From NCBI GenBank assembly GCA_951799445.1, contig OX637293.1, positions 9,486,001 through 9,550,000 on the forward strand: a stretch of 64,000 nucleotides of DNA, given 5' to 3'. Made by a program: the position numbers and the translations under genes. This document shows, one piece after another, positions 1-17,984 of this stretch (position 1 is its first letter; every line of letters begins with the position of its first letter). Under the pieces are notes generated by a model, which saw only the letters and a program-made list of their open reading frames with translations, was not told the DNA's origin and searched no databases. Source of the stretch: Pseudisothecium myosuroides (taxonomy: Eukaryota; Streptophyta; Bryopsida; Hypnales; Lembophyllaceae).

Positions 1-164
1 TTTGAAAAAAAAAATTCCTGGAAAATTTTGGAATCCTTCCGAATTCTATTTCCGCACACGGGAAAATTTACGCAGTCAAGAAATCCGCGCTCTGGATACG
101 TGAAAATCCTTAAGTGGTTGGAAATGGGTCATAAATTTCTACCTCTTGCGACATTTTTTATTTA

Positions 165-310
165 TTTTTATTTTTTTGACACTAGCGTGTTGAACAGCAC
201 ACTGCCAAGGACATCCATCAGGTAGAGAGGCTGATTTCACGCCAGATAAACACAACTTGTCGCCACCAGGTATCGAACCCGCAACCACGTCCTTGCAACA
301 TTGTTTTGGA
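165..310 (-). repeat. Possible tRNA-derived SINE remnant
   Basis: Read on the minus strand, the segment contains GGTTCGATACC near 275-285, which fits the RNA polymerase III box B consensus GGTTCGANNCC. About 90 bases downstream follows an A-rich tail of AAATAAA type (near 155-180). That order, box B then a short body then an A-rich end, is what tRNA-derived SINEs show. I could not find a convincing box A, and no second copy is present, so this is weak. A chance box B is possible. Confidence 0.25.
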
Positions 311-328
311 CACAAGATGAATAGACTC

Positions 329-680
329 CTAATTTACGTCTAAAAGAGATTGGAGTCTTTTCCCTCTCGGGCCCGCCTTTGCAATAAATGCCAGGGTGCA
401 GCTTCCAGATCTTCGGGCCGTTAAGCTACCGCCGCTTTTCTTGACTGAGCAGTCCTCGCACGAGCCAAATCCGAAGCCGGACTCATCAGACTGCACCTTC
501 TTGCCTTTCACAAACCAACTGAATTGAAGCAAATGCTTGGAACGCTCGATTTTGCAACTGGCGTCGTACAGTAGTGCTGAATCACCTCCCACTGCAGCTG
601 CCACCCATCTTTTTCTTTTCTTTTTTCGTACTTCAATGTCGCATTCAACGCTCCCCCGTTTTGTACGTCAAGTCGCAATT
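329..680 (-). other. Coding-like segment of unknown identity
   Basis: On the minus strand one frame stays open from about 680 down to a stop at 329. It is clearly GC-richer than its surroundings. It encodes a basic patch (RKKRKRW), a CEDC cysteine pair and serine- and glycine-rich sequence. No ATG lies at its start in this frame, so it would have to be a downstream exon or a remnant of a gene. I do not recognise the protein. It lies head to head with SEC15. It may be the last exon of a minus-strand gene whose 5' part was lost, or simply a chance open frame. Confidence 0.25.
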
Positions 681-1163
681 GCCATGACCTCAATGCATTG
701 AGTTTGGGAGTTTGCAGCGATTGAAATTCTAGGGTTTCAAGTGCGTTGAGACAATTCGTGGTGGAAGACGAGGAGACCTTCTTTTATTATCGATGCTTAA
801 GGTAGGTTGTTATGTGAAGAAAATCGGAAAGATCGTATTTCTTGGAATGAAGTCACATGACGAAAATTTGGGGATGCTGTCTTGGAAGTGACCATTTTGA
901 AAAATGTTTGGAAATGTTTTGGGGATTTGAGGGTTTTGAAGCTTTAGAGCGATTCTTGGTTTCGATGGGTTGGTGGTAGACGAGAGTTTACGATGGGAGA
1001 GGTGGAGCTCTGGTGTAGAATTTCTTGTCAAGAAGGCGTATGAGGGAGATTTTTGTCTTTGGGGATTTAGAGTTGGAAGAGTTTCAGGGATTGTAATCGA
1101 GGTTTTGATTGCGAGGTTGATGTGAGTTGGATTTTCTTGGGTTTTGGTCAGGATTTTGTGGCC

Positions 1164-3980
1164 ATGAGTAAGGCGAGGAGAGTGGGTGTGGGCGAGAATG
1201 ACGATGCTGGAGTGGACGATTCCGCGTTAGCGTCTGCCATCAGTAACGGCGAAGACGTGGCTCCGTTCATTCGGGCGGCGTTTGAGATTGGCAAGCCGGA
1301 GACTCTGGTTCACCAGCTGAAGAGCTTCGTGAAGAGGAAGGAGGTGGAAATCGAGGATCTCTGTAAGCTTCATTATTCGGAGTTCATTCGCGCAGTGGAC
1401 GAATTGCGGTACGTTCTTGTCGATGCCGATGAGCTCAAATCCGGCTTGGCTGAGGAAAACAAGCAGCTCCAAGAAGTTGGCGATACTCTGTTGCGGATGC
1501 TGGATGCGTTGATACAGTTGCATGGCACGAAGCAGAACATAATGCAGGCGATTGATGCGCTGAGAACGTGCACTGCCGTGGTGGATATGTGCATGAGGGT
1601 GAATGAGCATGTGATGATGGACAGCTACTATCCGGCCCTGAAAGCATTGGACATCTTAGAGAGGGATTACATGCCAGTGCTGCCTGCCCGGGCTCTGCGG
1701 CAGCTGCTGGAAAGGCAGATCCCTGTAAGCAGAGCGCATGTTGAACGAAAGGTGAACAAGGAGTTTAACAATTGGCTTGTTCATATCCGAAGTGTTTCTA
1801 GAGAAATAGGGCAACTCTCAATTGGACAAGCTTCATCAGCTCGGCAAAGGGAGAAAGAGCTTCGAGGGCGGCAACGGCAGGCTGAGGAGCAAAGCCGGTC
1901 GGGATCCAAAGAGATGGTGTACATGCTGGAAATGGAAGACGTGGATGAAGATGATTCTCAGCTGAAATTCGACCTTACTCCAGTTTACAGAGCGTATCAT
2001 ATCAACACCTGCCTTGGGATGCAGGAGCAGTTTCGGGAGTATTATTTTAAGAACAGACAGCTGCAGCTGACCTCTGATTTGCAACTATCACCAACCCAAC
2101 CCTTTCTGGAGTCGCATCAGTCATACTTTGCGCAGCTTGCAGGATTTTTCATCGTTGAGGACCGTGTTTTGAGATCTGCAGGGGGTCTCATGACCAGTGC
2201 CAGAACTGAGCAGCTGTGGGAGTTGGCTATGAGCAAAGTGACTGTCGTCATGCAAGACCAATTTTCACGAATGCAGGGTGCAAACTATCTTCTTTTGGTG
2301 AAGGATTATGTTAGTCTGCTCGGGGCCACCTTGCGAAGATACGGCTATCAGGTGTGTGGTGTTACGTTACGCGCGGTGTGTGGTGTGGAATTTGGCTCTT
2401 CAGTAATGCTTGTTGTCGAGTAAGGTATAGGATACTATTTTTGAGAGGGTGCTTTCGAGAACACTTCAGAGGTGTGGAGAGATCTTTGGGTACAAGAGCC
2501 AAGCTCTCTTGAGATCAAATTTTCATCACCATGAATGAATTTCTTATGCAATTTCAAAGTGGGAGGTTGTAGATCACTATCAATGGCAGTAAGACCCCAT
2601 TTCCATTAATAAACATGTAGCCAAGTCATGCTTACACGACTTGATGGTAAGTCCAACCAAGTGTAAGAACAGATGAGTTGGTGTTTGTAACAGGGGTCGG
2701 TACAGGATACGGGATCAGGTGCCTAATGGTTTTAGTATCCTCTACCGTTAAAGGAGTTTGAATCTGAATATGTCTGCTGTTTTTTTGTGTTCTAGGTTGG
2801 ACCATTGCTGGAGGTGCTGGACACGATGAGAGACAAATACCACGAGCTTCTTCTAACCGATTGTCGTTACCGTATCAACGATGTTCTTGCCAACGACAAG
2901 TACGAACAGATGATGATGAGGAAGGAGTACGAGTACAACATGAATGTGCTCGCTTTTCACCTTCAGAGTGTGGACGTGATGCCTGCGTTTCCGTACATTG
3001 CTCCTTTCTCAGCCACAATACCCGAATGCTGTCGAATTGTGAGATCCTTCATTGAAGACTCAGTGAGCTTCTTAGCCTACGGAGGCCACATTGACTATTA
3101 CGACATGGTAAAAAGGTATTTGGATAAGCTTCTGGTGACAGTCTTAAACGAAGCCTTGCTCAGGCTGATTCGAAGTCCTACGTTAGGAGTATCGCATGCT
3201 ATGCAGATCGCTGCCAACATGACTGTTCTCGAGACTGCATGTGACTTTTTTGCGCAGCATGCTGCCAAGTTGTGTGGTATCCCTACACGGCTTGTTGAGG
3301 GTCCTCACGGAGCTTTGGCTGCTCAGGCTACTCTGCGAAACTCGCAGGCTGTTGCGCACGACACCATGATCAAGTTGGTCAAATCAAAAGTGGACGAATT
3401 CATGAACCTGACTTTGAATATCAACTGGAGTCCTGACGAACCCCCACAAGTCGCTAACGACTACTTGAGTGAAGTCTACATCTATCTACAAACCATTGCG
3501 GAAACATCTCAGGAAATTTTGCCTCCAACAGCTTTCTATAAAGTGATTAGTGGCGTGCTTGAGCATATTTCCAGGCGCATCATGGAAACATTTTTGAGTG
3601 AGGATGTGAAGAGGTTCAATATTTACGCAGTGATGGGGATTGATACAGATTTGCGAGTGCTGGAAGCCTTTGCTGACGAGAAATATCAGACAAGTGTCCA
3701 TGACAGGGTACCAGGAGCTCAGCCCTTGAAATCATTTCTATCCGAGGCTCGCCAGACAGTCAATCTCTTCATGGCGACGCAGCCTGATCTTTTCCTGAAC
3801 CCTGTCATACGTGAAAAAAATTACAATGCTCTGGAGCCGAAGAACATTATCCTCATTGGTGAGAAGTTTAAGGATCTACCAGAGAAAATGTTCGGCGGTG
3901 GGGGCCGTGGAGGAAGGGTTGCTGCAAAGAAGAAACTAATTGACGCATTGGTAAAACGCTTGAAGAACAACGAGGCTTGA
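1164..3980 (+). CDS. SEC15: Exocyst complex subunit SEC15
   Basis: Two exons, 1164-2351 and 2796-3980, join in phase 0 at canonical CAG|gtgtgt and ttctag|GTT sites and encode 790 residues, close to the usual length of plant SEC15 (about 790). The start is the ATG of MSKARRVG; a longer open frame upstream has no ATG. The N-terminal part carries the conserved helical region (for example LHGTKQNIMQAIDAL near residues 125-140) and the C-terminal exon carries the SEC15 C-terminal domain, ending ALVKRLKNNEA. SEC15 is a subunit of the octameric exocyst, which tethers secretory vesicles to the plasma membrane, and in other organisms it links Rab GTPases to the complex. In plants this serves polarised secretion and cell-plate formation. 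The single intron contains a repeat shared with the SUVR3-like gene. The neighbouring gene, ACL5, is convergent. Confidence 0.93.
2470..2660 (+). repeat. Intronic repeat shared with SUVR3-like intron 2
   Basis: This part of the SEC15 intron resembles 62575-62755 in the second intron of the SUVR3-like gene, in the same orientation. Shared blocks include GAGAGATCTTT, GTACAAGAGCCAA, GAGATCAAATTTT and GTGGGAGGTTGTA. It looks like an old dispersed element of about 180 bp. No terminal inverted repeats or target duplications were seen. Confidence 0.6.
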
Positions 3981-5631
3981 GGATCTGTCAACAATGTACA
4001 GTACAAGTAAATTGAGAAACTGATTCGTGTATATTGTGTACAATTGCGATACAAGTAACGAATTCTGGAACCTACAAATTTTTTGGGATATTATGACTGC
4101 TAACATTTTGAAGTGGCAGAGTTCAGCAGCATCCCGAGGTGAGGTACAGAGGTTTATGACGTACTGTTAGGAAATTCTTTCACAGGTATTTAGGGTACAT
4201 GTATTCAGGCGATTTTTCCATCTGGACTTCATGTAGTCTAATTTTTTCCTGGTCGAGCTCTGTAAATCCCTACAATAGGAAAAAATATATTTGAAACCAA
4301 GAAGAAGAAATGCCTTAAAAATATATAGAATCAATTGTGGAGCTAGGACCTACGAATAGCCATTTGGTTTACATAGTCAAATTCCCAATACAAGGTTAGG
4401 TGTTTCAGGTGAAGTTCAAGTTGTTTTGGGGCAAGTTCAAGTTCAATACCGTATTAGGTAACTAAAGGAAGCAACCCATTTCTGATCAACCCCCCTTTCT
4501 TGCCATGTAGACTATTCTCTTTCCGAACAGGAGGAGAAGAACAGTGATTAATTATGGTGCGGTTCTGAGGCAGTTGTGTTACATTTTGATTGGCTACAAG
4601 ACTCTCAATATTACAGCCACCCCTTGGTTGATTTTCTTTTCAGCCCATGAGCGGAAATAGCAAGCCCTATATCACCGGTATGGGAGGAATAGAATCTTCC
4701 ATTGAATTATGTTTTGAGAAATAAAAATTTGAAAAATTATGGTAACCTTCCAAAGTCTTCTTCCACAATGAAAAAATTTCCCCAGTGAAGAAACCTTGTC
4801 CTGTAGATGGTCAAATCGGCTTTAACCTAGGAAGGATGCCGTAGACAATAAGTGTTTGATAAATGACGAGGAATTCTCCAATGTAGGATAGAACTACAAC
4901 TATTCATCCTTGGAATTTTTTGTGAAAAGTGGAGAACATCTACAATAACTTGACTTCCAATGAGTACTTTTGGATATTTTATTCTAATGACTCTCACGGT
5001 TACACAATGCACAATGCATGATTTCCAGGGTCACCCCACGTCGTTCTAGGGTTAAGTGATTAGAAATGGGTTGCCTCCCTTAGTGCCACTACCATAATTG
5101 AAAATTTTCAAGGTTCAATCAAAATAATTATGCATTGACAAGAAAATTGCTTATAAGAGTAAATAATTGAATGCACTTGATGCAGGTTTGAACACAAATA
5201 GGTTATCAAATAAACCTCTACCTCTTCACATATACCAACGGAGAACAAATCTTCACTAACAACATTCTTGTTCTCTTTTCAAGGCAGAACCAGAAAGACC
5301 AAGCTGCTCCTTCTATTATGGCTTTATGACAAAATTTCAAACATTAATTCGGTAAAACAAGTACTGCGTGGGAACAAAATTTGATAGGACGTACTAGCGA
5401 CTTACTCTGTCGCAACATAATCATCCTCTCCTGAATAAATGAGGCACAGTAATTCAATAATTTTCTAGGAAAATGGACAAAAGTCTCGTTCACAGGGTAG
5501 ATTCTACTTGGAAAATTGGCCTGATACCCAACAATCTCAGCAAAAAGGGAAAAAAACAGAAAGGACTCTCGGAAATGGGAACACGAGCAAAACTTTGTAG
5601 CCGGCGTTGGCTACTATAACCAGAAGGCCAA
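3981..5631. other. Intergenic region between convergent SEC15 and ACL5
   Basis: AT-rich DNA holding the 3' ends of two convergent genes. The segment 4860-5055 resembles 23120-23300; shared blocks include ACTATTCATYCT, TTGACTTCCAAT and GGTCACCCC-like sequence. No gene was recognised. Confidence 0.5.
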
Positions 5632-12111
<6,480 letters not shown>

Positions 12112-13205
12112 GATGAAAACCGTTACCAGCCAATGCAACACTCCACCTCAATCAACCAATTCCGCCTCTAGTATCAAAGCAACCACCGCTCCTCCGCCTC
12201 GTTAATTACAATCCATAGACTTTCTTCAATTCGAAAGCTTAAACCGCTGATCATAATCACAAGAGAGAGCACACAACACACCAAAACAAATGAAAAAAAC
12301 CGTTAGTCAAAAGCATTCGTTACGATCTCGCAACCGCACCAAAAACATCAATATAACGAAAAAAAAAACAAGTAAATTCTTCCAAAAGCCTGACCACAAC
12401 CCCGAAACTAAAAAAACTCAACAAAAATTGTTCCTGAATCCCCTAATCAAACTCTCAATCCAGATCCCTCACAAATTCTCGGAACTCCAATTTTCTTAGG
12501 TCTCCAAATGCAGAAAAGAGAAGGAATCTAAACCTCCGCGCGCGACTGCACTTGCGAGAGACGCCGCCATCACAGTTGATGAGATACTGTATATATATAT
12601 ATATATATATAAAATCGAAATTGTTGTTTCAAGACATGCATGCACAACTGAATTAACTGCACAAAAGTCTGGATTGCAAACAAATTCTCTAAAAACGGAA
12701 AAAAGAAACTGCGATGAAGAGGAAGCTGCTTACGAATTTTGTGCGAGGAATCGAAGACCTCGGGAAGACGGAAGACGAATTGCAAGGGGGCGGCTGCCGC
12801 GTTTCTATACTTCGTCTCGCCGCTCTTGCGCGTACGTATTTATATGTGTATTATACGTATATTTTAATGTATTGTATGAGGATATGAGGAAGATACTGTA
12901 CGTTTCCGGTACCGGTACTACTTTTCGAATTCTGGTAGATTTTCTGACTCGGAGTTATGGGGGTAGTTAGCGAGGGAGGGTTTTCATTGGTTTAGAAAGG
13001 GACGAATATTCGCCCTTATTCTCATGCATGACTGCTGAGAAATCTGCCCGGCGTCCTATTGCATGCCTACTGTGCAATCATTTTTTGTTAATGAAGAGAA
13101 GAATTCATCCATGTGTTTGGATGAATGGGTGAAATGTGGGATGAAATTGAAATCATCATGGTAGTACTACCCTAGTCATTGCAGTTTAGAAGGGAAAAAG
13201 TAAAA
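12112..13205. other. Upstream region of ACL5
   Basis: Immediately upstream of the ACL5 start, this holds a short (TA)n run at about 12589-12610 and GC-richer DNA near 12700-12840 that may belong to the 5' leader or promoter. Short open frames occur on both strands but none looks like a protein I know. No gene is called. Confidence 0.45.
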
Positions 13206-13214
13206 TGTATTATA

Positions 13215-13750
13215 GTAGAATGGGGTTTGAGGTTTCTTACCGTGGTCAAATAAACATCATCTTTCCACCATTTACATAACGTAGTTTAGAGAGGTTGTTC
13301 CATACGCTAAGAACTATCAAAGTTACCTACCGTGGTTAAGTAAACATCATCTCTCCACCATTTACGTAACTGACAGTTTAGAGAGAGTTATCAAGGTTAC
13401 GTACCGTGGTCAAATAAACATAATGTATCCACCATTTATAGAATGCAGTTTAGAGAGTTTGTTGTGTACGCTAAGAACTGTCAAGGTTACTTACCGTGGT
13501 CAAATAAACATCATCTCTCTACCATTTACGCAATGCAGTTTAGGGAGGTTGTTGTATACGCTAAGAACTATCAAGGTTACGTACCGTGGTCAAATAAACA
13601 TCATGTCTCCACCATCTACGTAAAGCGGGGTAAAGAGGTTGTTGTGTACGCAAAGAACTATCAAAGTTAAGTACAATGGTCGCATAAACATTGTCTCTCT
13701 ACCATTTATATAACACAGTTTAGAGAGGTGGTGTTGTATACGCTAAGAAT
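13215..13750 (+). repeat. Tandem repeat, about 90-bp unit, six copies
   Basis: The motif ACCGTGGTCAAATAAACATC or a close variant recurs near 13239, 13329, 13402, 13492, 13582 and 13671. Most steps are about 90 bp and one is shortened to about 74 bp. Each unit also contains GTTTAGAGAGGTTGTTG and TACGCTAAGAACTATCAAAG-like blocks. As 90 is divisible by three, open frames with repeated peptides appear, but they have no sign of real coding. It lies about 1.1-1.6 kb upstream of the ACL5 start. Confidence 0.85.
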
Positions 13751-13759
13751 TATAAATTG

Positions 13760-14454
13760 GAAATGAAATCGACAGTTTGATGTAATAATTCAACGTAGCT
13801 ATTTTTAAACAATAAAAATCATAATTGCCACTAATACTTTACAAGCTCATCATTTTTAAATGGCCTTCATCAATTGTGGCCCAACCTTCAATTTCATTGG
13901 GATCAAAAAATATTGAATAGTCCACAAGGCAATTCAGGCTTGCTTAGTCTTTTTCATTTAGCATGCCTACCTTTAAGCTTCAAATTTGTCTTCTACTAAA
14001 ATTTCCAACATATTTTTAAAGAGCCCTTCAACTTATTTGTATACACCAAATGTATTCATCCCATAATAAAACATTGGAGGGGGTGAATGTACAGTGGGGT
14101 ACCACAAAGAATGCCGTCATGGACTCATCACTAGCACTGTCATCACATTTGATCAAATCCAATGGAGGATCTACACGTTGTTAAATTCGAGGTTAAATTA
14201 TGAAATTGTGTAGTATATATATTTTATATACAATGCATTGCATCTGCAAAGTTCAGTAGGCATTGAGCCAATCTGGTGGCAATTGGAAGATTGTTTACTG
14301 GTTGTAGTTTGAAGGGACTACAAAGTGACGACATTCTTTCTGGTACCCCACTGTACATTCAAAAACTAGGGATAGAACTTGATAAGACATGTAAATCATA
14401 TAATAATAATGAAGAATTCTTTGGCTCTAAAGTTCATACAAATAAATAGTTTCA
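13760..14454. other. AT-rich intergenic DNA
   Basis: AT-rich DNA with no recognisable gene. I see no clear repeat structure in it. Confidence 0.4.
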
Positions 14455-14460
14455 CAAGAG

Positions 14461-15217
14461 GGTGATTGCATGAAACACTTGTACTATTTTTTGTCACACG
14501 TTGCATATTGATTAGTTTTTTGGCCATAACTTTTCCATTTTGACTCCAAATGACTCAAAATTCATAGACAAGGTACTTATGACTATTATACACCTTGTCT
14601 AATTTTTCGGAATTTCAAAAAATGTTTTACTAAGTTTATAATGGCCCCCAATATTTTGTCACAAATGTCAATTTGGAGTTTTTTAGTACTCCGGAGTACT
14701 ATTTAGTACCCATAAAAACGAATTTGGAGCTGAAATTTGGTAGAGATGGTCTTCTAGTAGACTCGTAGCTACTATCCAAAGGAATTCTAAAAACATTTAA
14801 TTTTATGTGGTGTAGAAGTTTCCAAAGTGAGCCTCTTTCTACTTGCACTTTGAAACATGTAAAAAATTATTTTGGTGGTTTTTTTGGTGAATGACCATCT
14901 CCATAGAATTGCTACAAATGCCCAATTTTTATTTTTTTTATTAAATTTTTTTCCTATTTTCTACTAATTAAAACATCAAAGTATGTATTTCTAGCGATTT
15001 GGCACTTTTCTAGTTCTCCTACTAAGAGAATTTTTTAATGAATTTCCTTCGGTGGTTACCTTCATCTGAAAGGTGTATACCATTACAAGAAATTTCAGCT
15101 CCCGAAGGGGCCGCGAGTTTTGACCCCCCCGGGTGCAATTCCAAAAAAATTCAAATAAAAAATTATTTGATTTCGGGTGCTGATGTGGCACTATTTGTGC
15201 CACGTCAGCGCCACGTC

Positions 15218-15269
<52 letters not shown>

Positions 15270-15478
15270 AAAAAAATTTAATGTTCCTGTAATTGCACCA
15301 TAAGGGTGCCGAAAATCATCTGTTAACGACTTCTTTGAGGGCTGAAACTTCTTCTAATGATTGGCCATATTTCTTAATATTTTTTAAAATTGATTTTCTA
15401 ATTTTAAAGTATTCTAGAAAAAATCATGAGTATTGTTGCAAAACGCAACAAATAGTACAGGTGTTTTGTACAATCACT
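14461..15478. mobile_element. Non-autonomous TIR element of about 1 kb
   Basis: The left end GGTGATTGCATGAAACACTT and the reverse complement of the right end (AGTGATTGTACAAAACACCT) match over about 50 bp. Further matching blocks include TGTACTATTT and a CGTTGCA/CGTTTTGCA variant. The element is flanked on both sides by CAAGAG (14455-14460 and 15479-15484), a plausible target duplication of 6 or 7 bp. Its interior holds a (TA)n tract at 15221-15265, a CACGTCAGCGCCACGTCA near-repeat and no credible transposase. The superfamily is uncertain. Confidence 0.7.
15221..15265. repeat. (TA)n microsatellite
   Basis: An uninterrupted TA dinucleotide run inside the 14.4-15.5 kb inverted-repeat element. 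Confidence 0.95.
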
Positions 15479-15881
15479 CAAGAGGCCAAATGTGTTAATT
15501 TTTTTAATTTATTCTTTCATTTTTTAAATTACATATTTAAAATGTCAATTTACCTATTTTCTTCAAATTCTATAATTGTTTAGAGCTCCGACCTAGAAAT
15601 TATTCTATGTCTTCCTAGAGTGAATTCAAAAAATGAAAAAACATTAGATTTTATAGTATTAATCCATATTAGACTAAAGAGACCACTTTGGAATTTTTAG
15701 AATACTTTCAAACTTCATTGATTTTGTGTTTGAGAAATTTTTAGCTTACCTTCTAATCATCATGGTCTACTTGTGAAGCTTTGTTATACATTATTCCAAT
15801 AAATATTGCACTTTATAAAAAAATTTAAAGTTTCAATGTCAAAGTCGGCAACTAGAAATGCTTTTTAATAAAAGATTAACA

Positions 15882-16195
15882 TTAGAAGAGATTTGAGGCC
15901 TTTAGCAAAATTGCGAGTTCCCAGGGCGTTCCCAACCTGCAAACTCTGCCACATGCGCAGTCTGACATGGTTGAAAAAAAAAAAAAAAGGCGAAAGCTGA
16001 CTGCTCACCGCAGCAATCAACTTGGTGTGACAGACCAAGCTTTTAATAGCTTGGTTTGTCACATTCTAGCAACCCTCCAGAAGGTTCAGTTTTTCTCTAA
16101 TGACTTTCTTTTAGCATTACTATTGGTTCAAAACAGGGAATAGGGAAGGGAAACAACCCTGAAACGGCCCTCCAAAGGCCTCAAATCTCTTCTAA
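15882..16195. mobile_element. MITE with TTAGAAGAGATTTGAGG ends
   Basis: The left end TTAGAAGAGATTTGAGGCC is repeated in inverted orientation at the right end (GGCCTCAAATCTCTTCTAA). That gives an element of 314 bp with terminal inverted repeats of about 22 bp. It holds a local hairpin around GACCAAGC...GCTTGGTTTGTC at 16030-16062 and no coding capacity. The target duplication is not clear. Confidence 0.75.
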
Positions 16196-16199
16196 CGCA

Positions 16200-17627
16200 A
16201 ATTTATTTGATTGGATTTTCAACTGGGAGACTAAGACCATAAAACAAGTTGACATTGACAAGATGGTAAATTTAAAAAAATTTAAAAGACGACTATTAGC
16301 AACATTTTTTTTAGAATAGTATCTGCCACAAGCCTTTACAATAGTGGCGCAATTCTAGAAGGACGGAGTCTAAAAGGTTCAAACCTATTAGAGCTGGTGA
16401 CAGGTCACACAAAAATACACTAATTGGTACTGGGAGTGAAAACTAGTTGGATCATGCAATCTTACAAAAAGGAGACTAGCAATATTTTGATTGTAATCCA
16501 CTGTAAATAAAATTGTCTATAATGTATAGACTAAATGATGTTCCAACTCTATTGCTAAAACAATGATATGATGTGCTATGAAAAATTCACAAACTATCCG
16601 GTGCCTTAGGCGACATAAAATTCTTGAAAAACACTTGCGACTCTTGTACTAAATAAATGGAGGATATAGGCGTTCCAAGACTTTAAGCAAGATGCTCTAA
16701 TTTTATAACAATTTATTTCTTTGGTGTACATTCTTTTATTGAAAAATAGAATGTTGGATACATTAGATTTGGCATTGCTTTTATTATTCTCTCATGATTG
16801 AATCATTGTCATTGTTTTAAACCTTTATGACCAAATGACTCCAATCATGCTTGATGCATGAGGTTGATTGCCTGAATCAAATAAAACATTGAGTTTGCAT
16901 TTGAGTGAAATTTCTACATTATAGTACGAAAAGTGAGTACTCATAATTGTGGGCGGTTGCAAGCTGTATATAATATAATTATCAAAAACTTAGAGGCTCA
17001 AGAACATTATGGGAAAACATCATGAGACTCTTATATTTGACTAGAATGTGAGTGGATAGTCACTTGACTATCCATCCGGAGCAAATACACCACTAGAGCT
17101 GAATATTTGAGAATAATATTCTAAAGGGGCTTTGTGTTAAATTCTTGCTAATGGTCATATTTTCCAAGAATTGATCTCATTTATGAAATCTTTAATATCA
17201 ATCTAGAATTTTTGAAATCTATCATATTTAAAAATTTAGAAATTTCAATATATGAATTTTTGGAACTTCCATTTTGACAAACAATATGGAATCAGAAAAT
17301 ATGCAATCATATTTGTATTTATATTTGTACTTATATTTGTACTTATATTTGTACTTATATTTATATTTGTATTTATATACAGCATTTTCATATTTATATA
17401 CTTTTTTTATGAGGGCTTTAATTACTTAGCAAATGGTTTTATTGAAGAGGATTGGTTGGTGTTTTTGAGTGGATTGCGGAATATAATTTCAAATATAAGA
17501 CTTAATTACAAAAGTTCATACCTGTACTTTCCTTTGATCAAAAGATTTAGAAAGAGAAGGATTATTGGTTATAATGTCCTTAATTAAGACTATCCAATGA
17601 GGTTGTAACAAAGTCGCCTCAAAACTT
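16200..17627. other. AT-rich intergenic DNA with a small 12-bp tandem repeat
   Basis: Non-coding AT-rich DNA. At about 17308-17375 a 12-bp unit close to ATATTTGTACTT repeats about five times and creates a low-complexity open frame (17252-17587) that I do not regard as a gene. Confidence 0.5.
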
Positions 17628-17984
17628 CATCACAAAGTTTAGACCCTACGATTTGGCAACAATTATCGTGCAGTTATCGTTGTTTCATGGGTTCGTACCA
17701 TAATCGCATTGACTCAGTGTATTTTTACGCACTGAATCAGTTCGAAAACAATGAATATCAATAGCGTACGGTTTATGTACTTTAACTATACAATTGTTGT
17801 GTCAAAACTACACAACAATCATATAGTTAAAGTACATAAAACGTACGCTATTGATATTCATTGTTTTCGCATTGATTCAGTGCGTAAAAATACATTAAGT
17901 TAGTGCGATTATGATATGAACCCATGAAACAATGATAACCGCACGATAATTGTTGCCAAATCGTAGGGTCTAAACTTTGTGATG
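17628..17984. repeat. Near-perfect 357-bp palindrome (fold-back element)
   Basis: The sequence starts CATCACAAAGTTTAGACCC and ends with its reverse complement GGGTCTAAACTTTGTGATG. The two arms match almost throughout, with paired blocks such as GTACTTTAACTATA/TATAGTTAAAGTAC and GATATTCATTGTTTTCG/CGAAAACAATGAATATC. The centre is near 17806, leaving a loop of only a few bases. No target duplication was identified. It can be a fold-back MITE, and a transcript would form a hairpin of roughly 175 base pairs. Confidence 0.92.

Larger units (their letters stand above)
1..1163. other. Upstream region of the SEC15 gene
   Basis: This stretch holds no gene I can name. It contains a possible SINE remnant near 165-310, an unassigned coding-like segment on the minus strand near 329-680, and a TAGGGTTT-type box near 730. 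The last part up to 1163 should hold the promoter and 5' leader of SEC15. No clear TATA box was located. Confidence 0.5.

Noticed and set aside
1227..1610. Minus-strand open frame of 127 codons inside SEC15 exon 1
   Set aside because: It is a shadow of the GC-rich, well-supported SEC15 coding strand.
13423..13670. Open frames with a repeated 30-residue peptide
   Set aside because: They follow from a 90-bp minisatellite whose unit is divisible by three; one unit is shortened and breaks the pattern.
17252..17587. Open frame of 111 codons rich in Ile, Phe and Val
   Set aside because: Its first half is produced by a 12-bp tandem repeat (ATATTTGTACTT) and the rest has no motif or splice context; the composition is that of AT-rich non-coding DNA.
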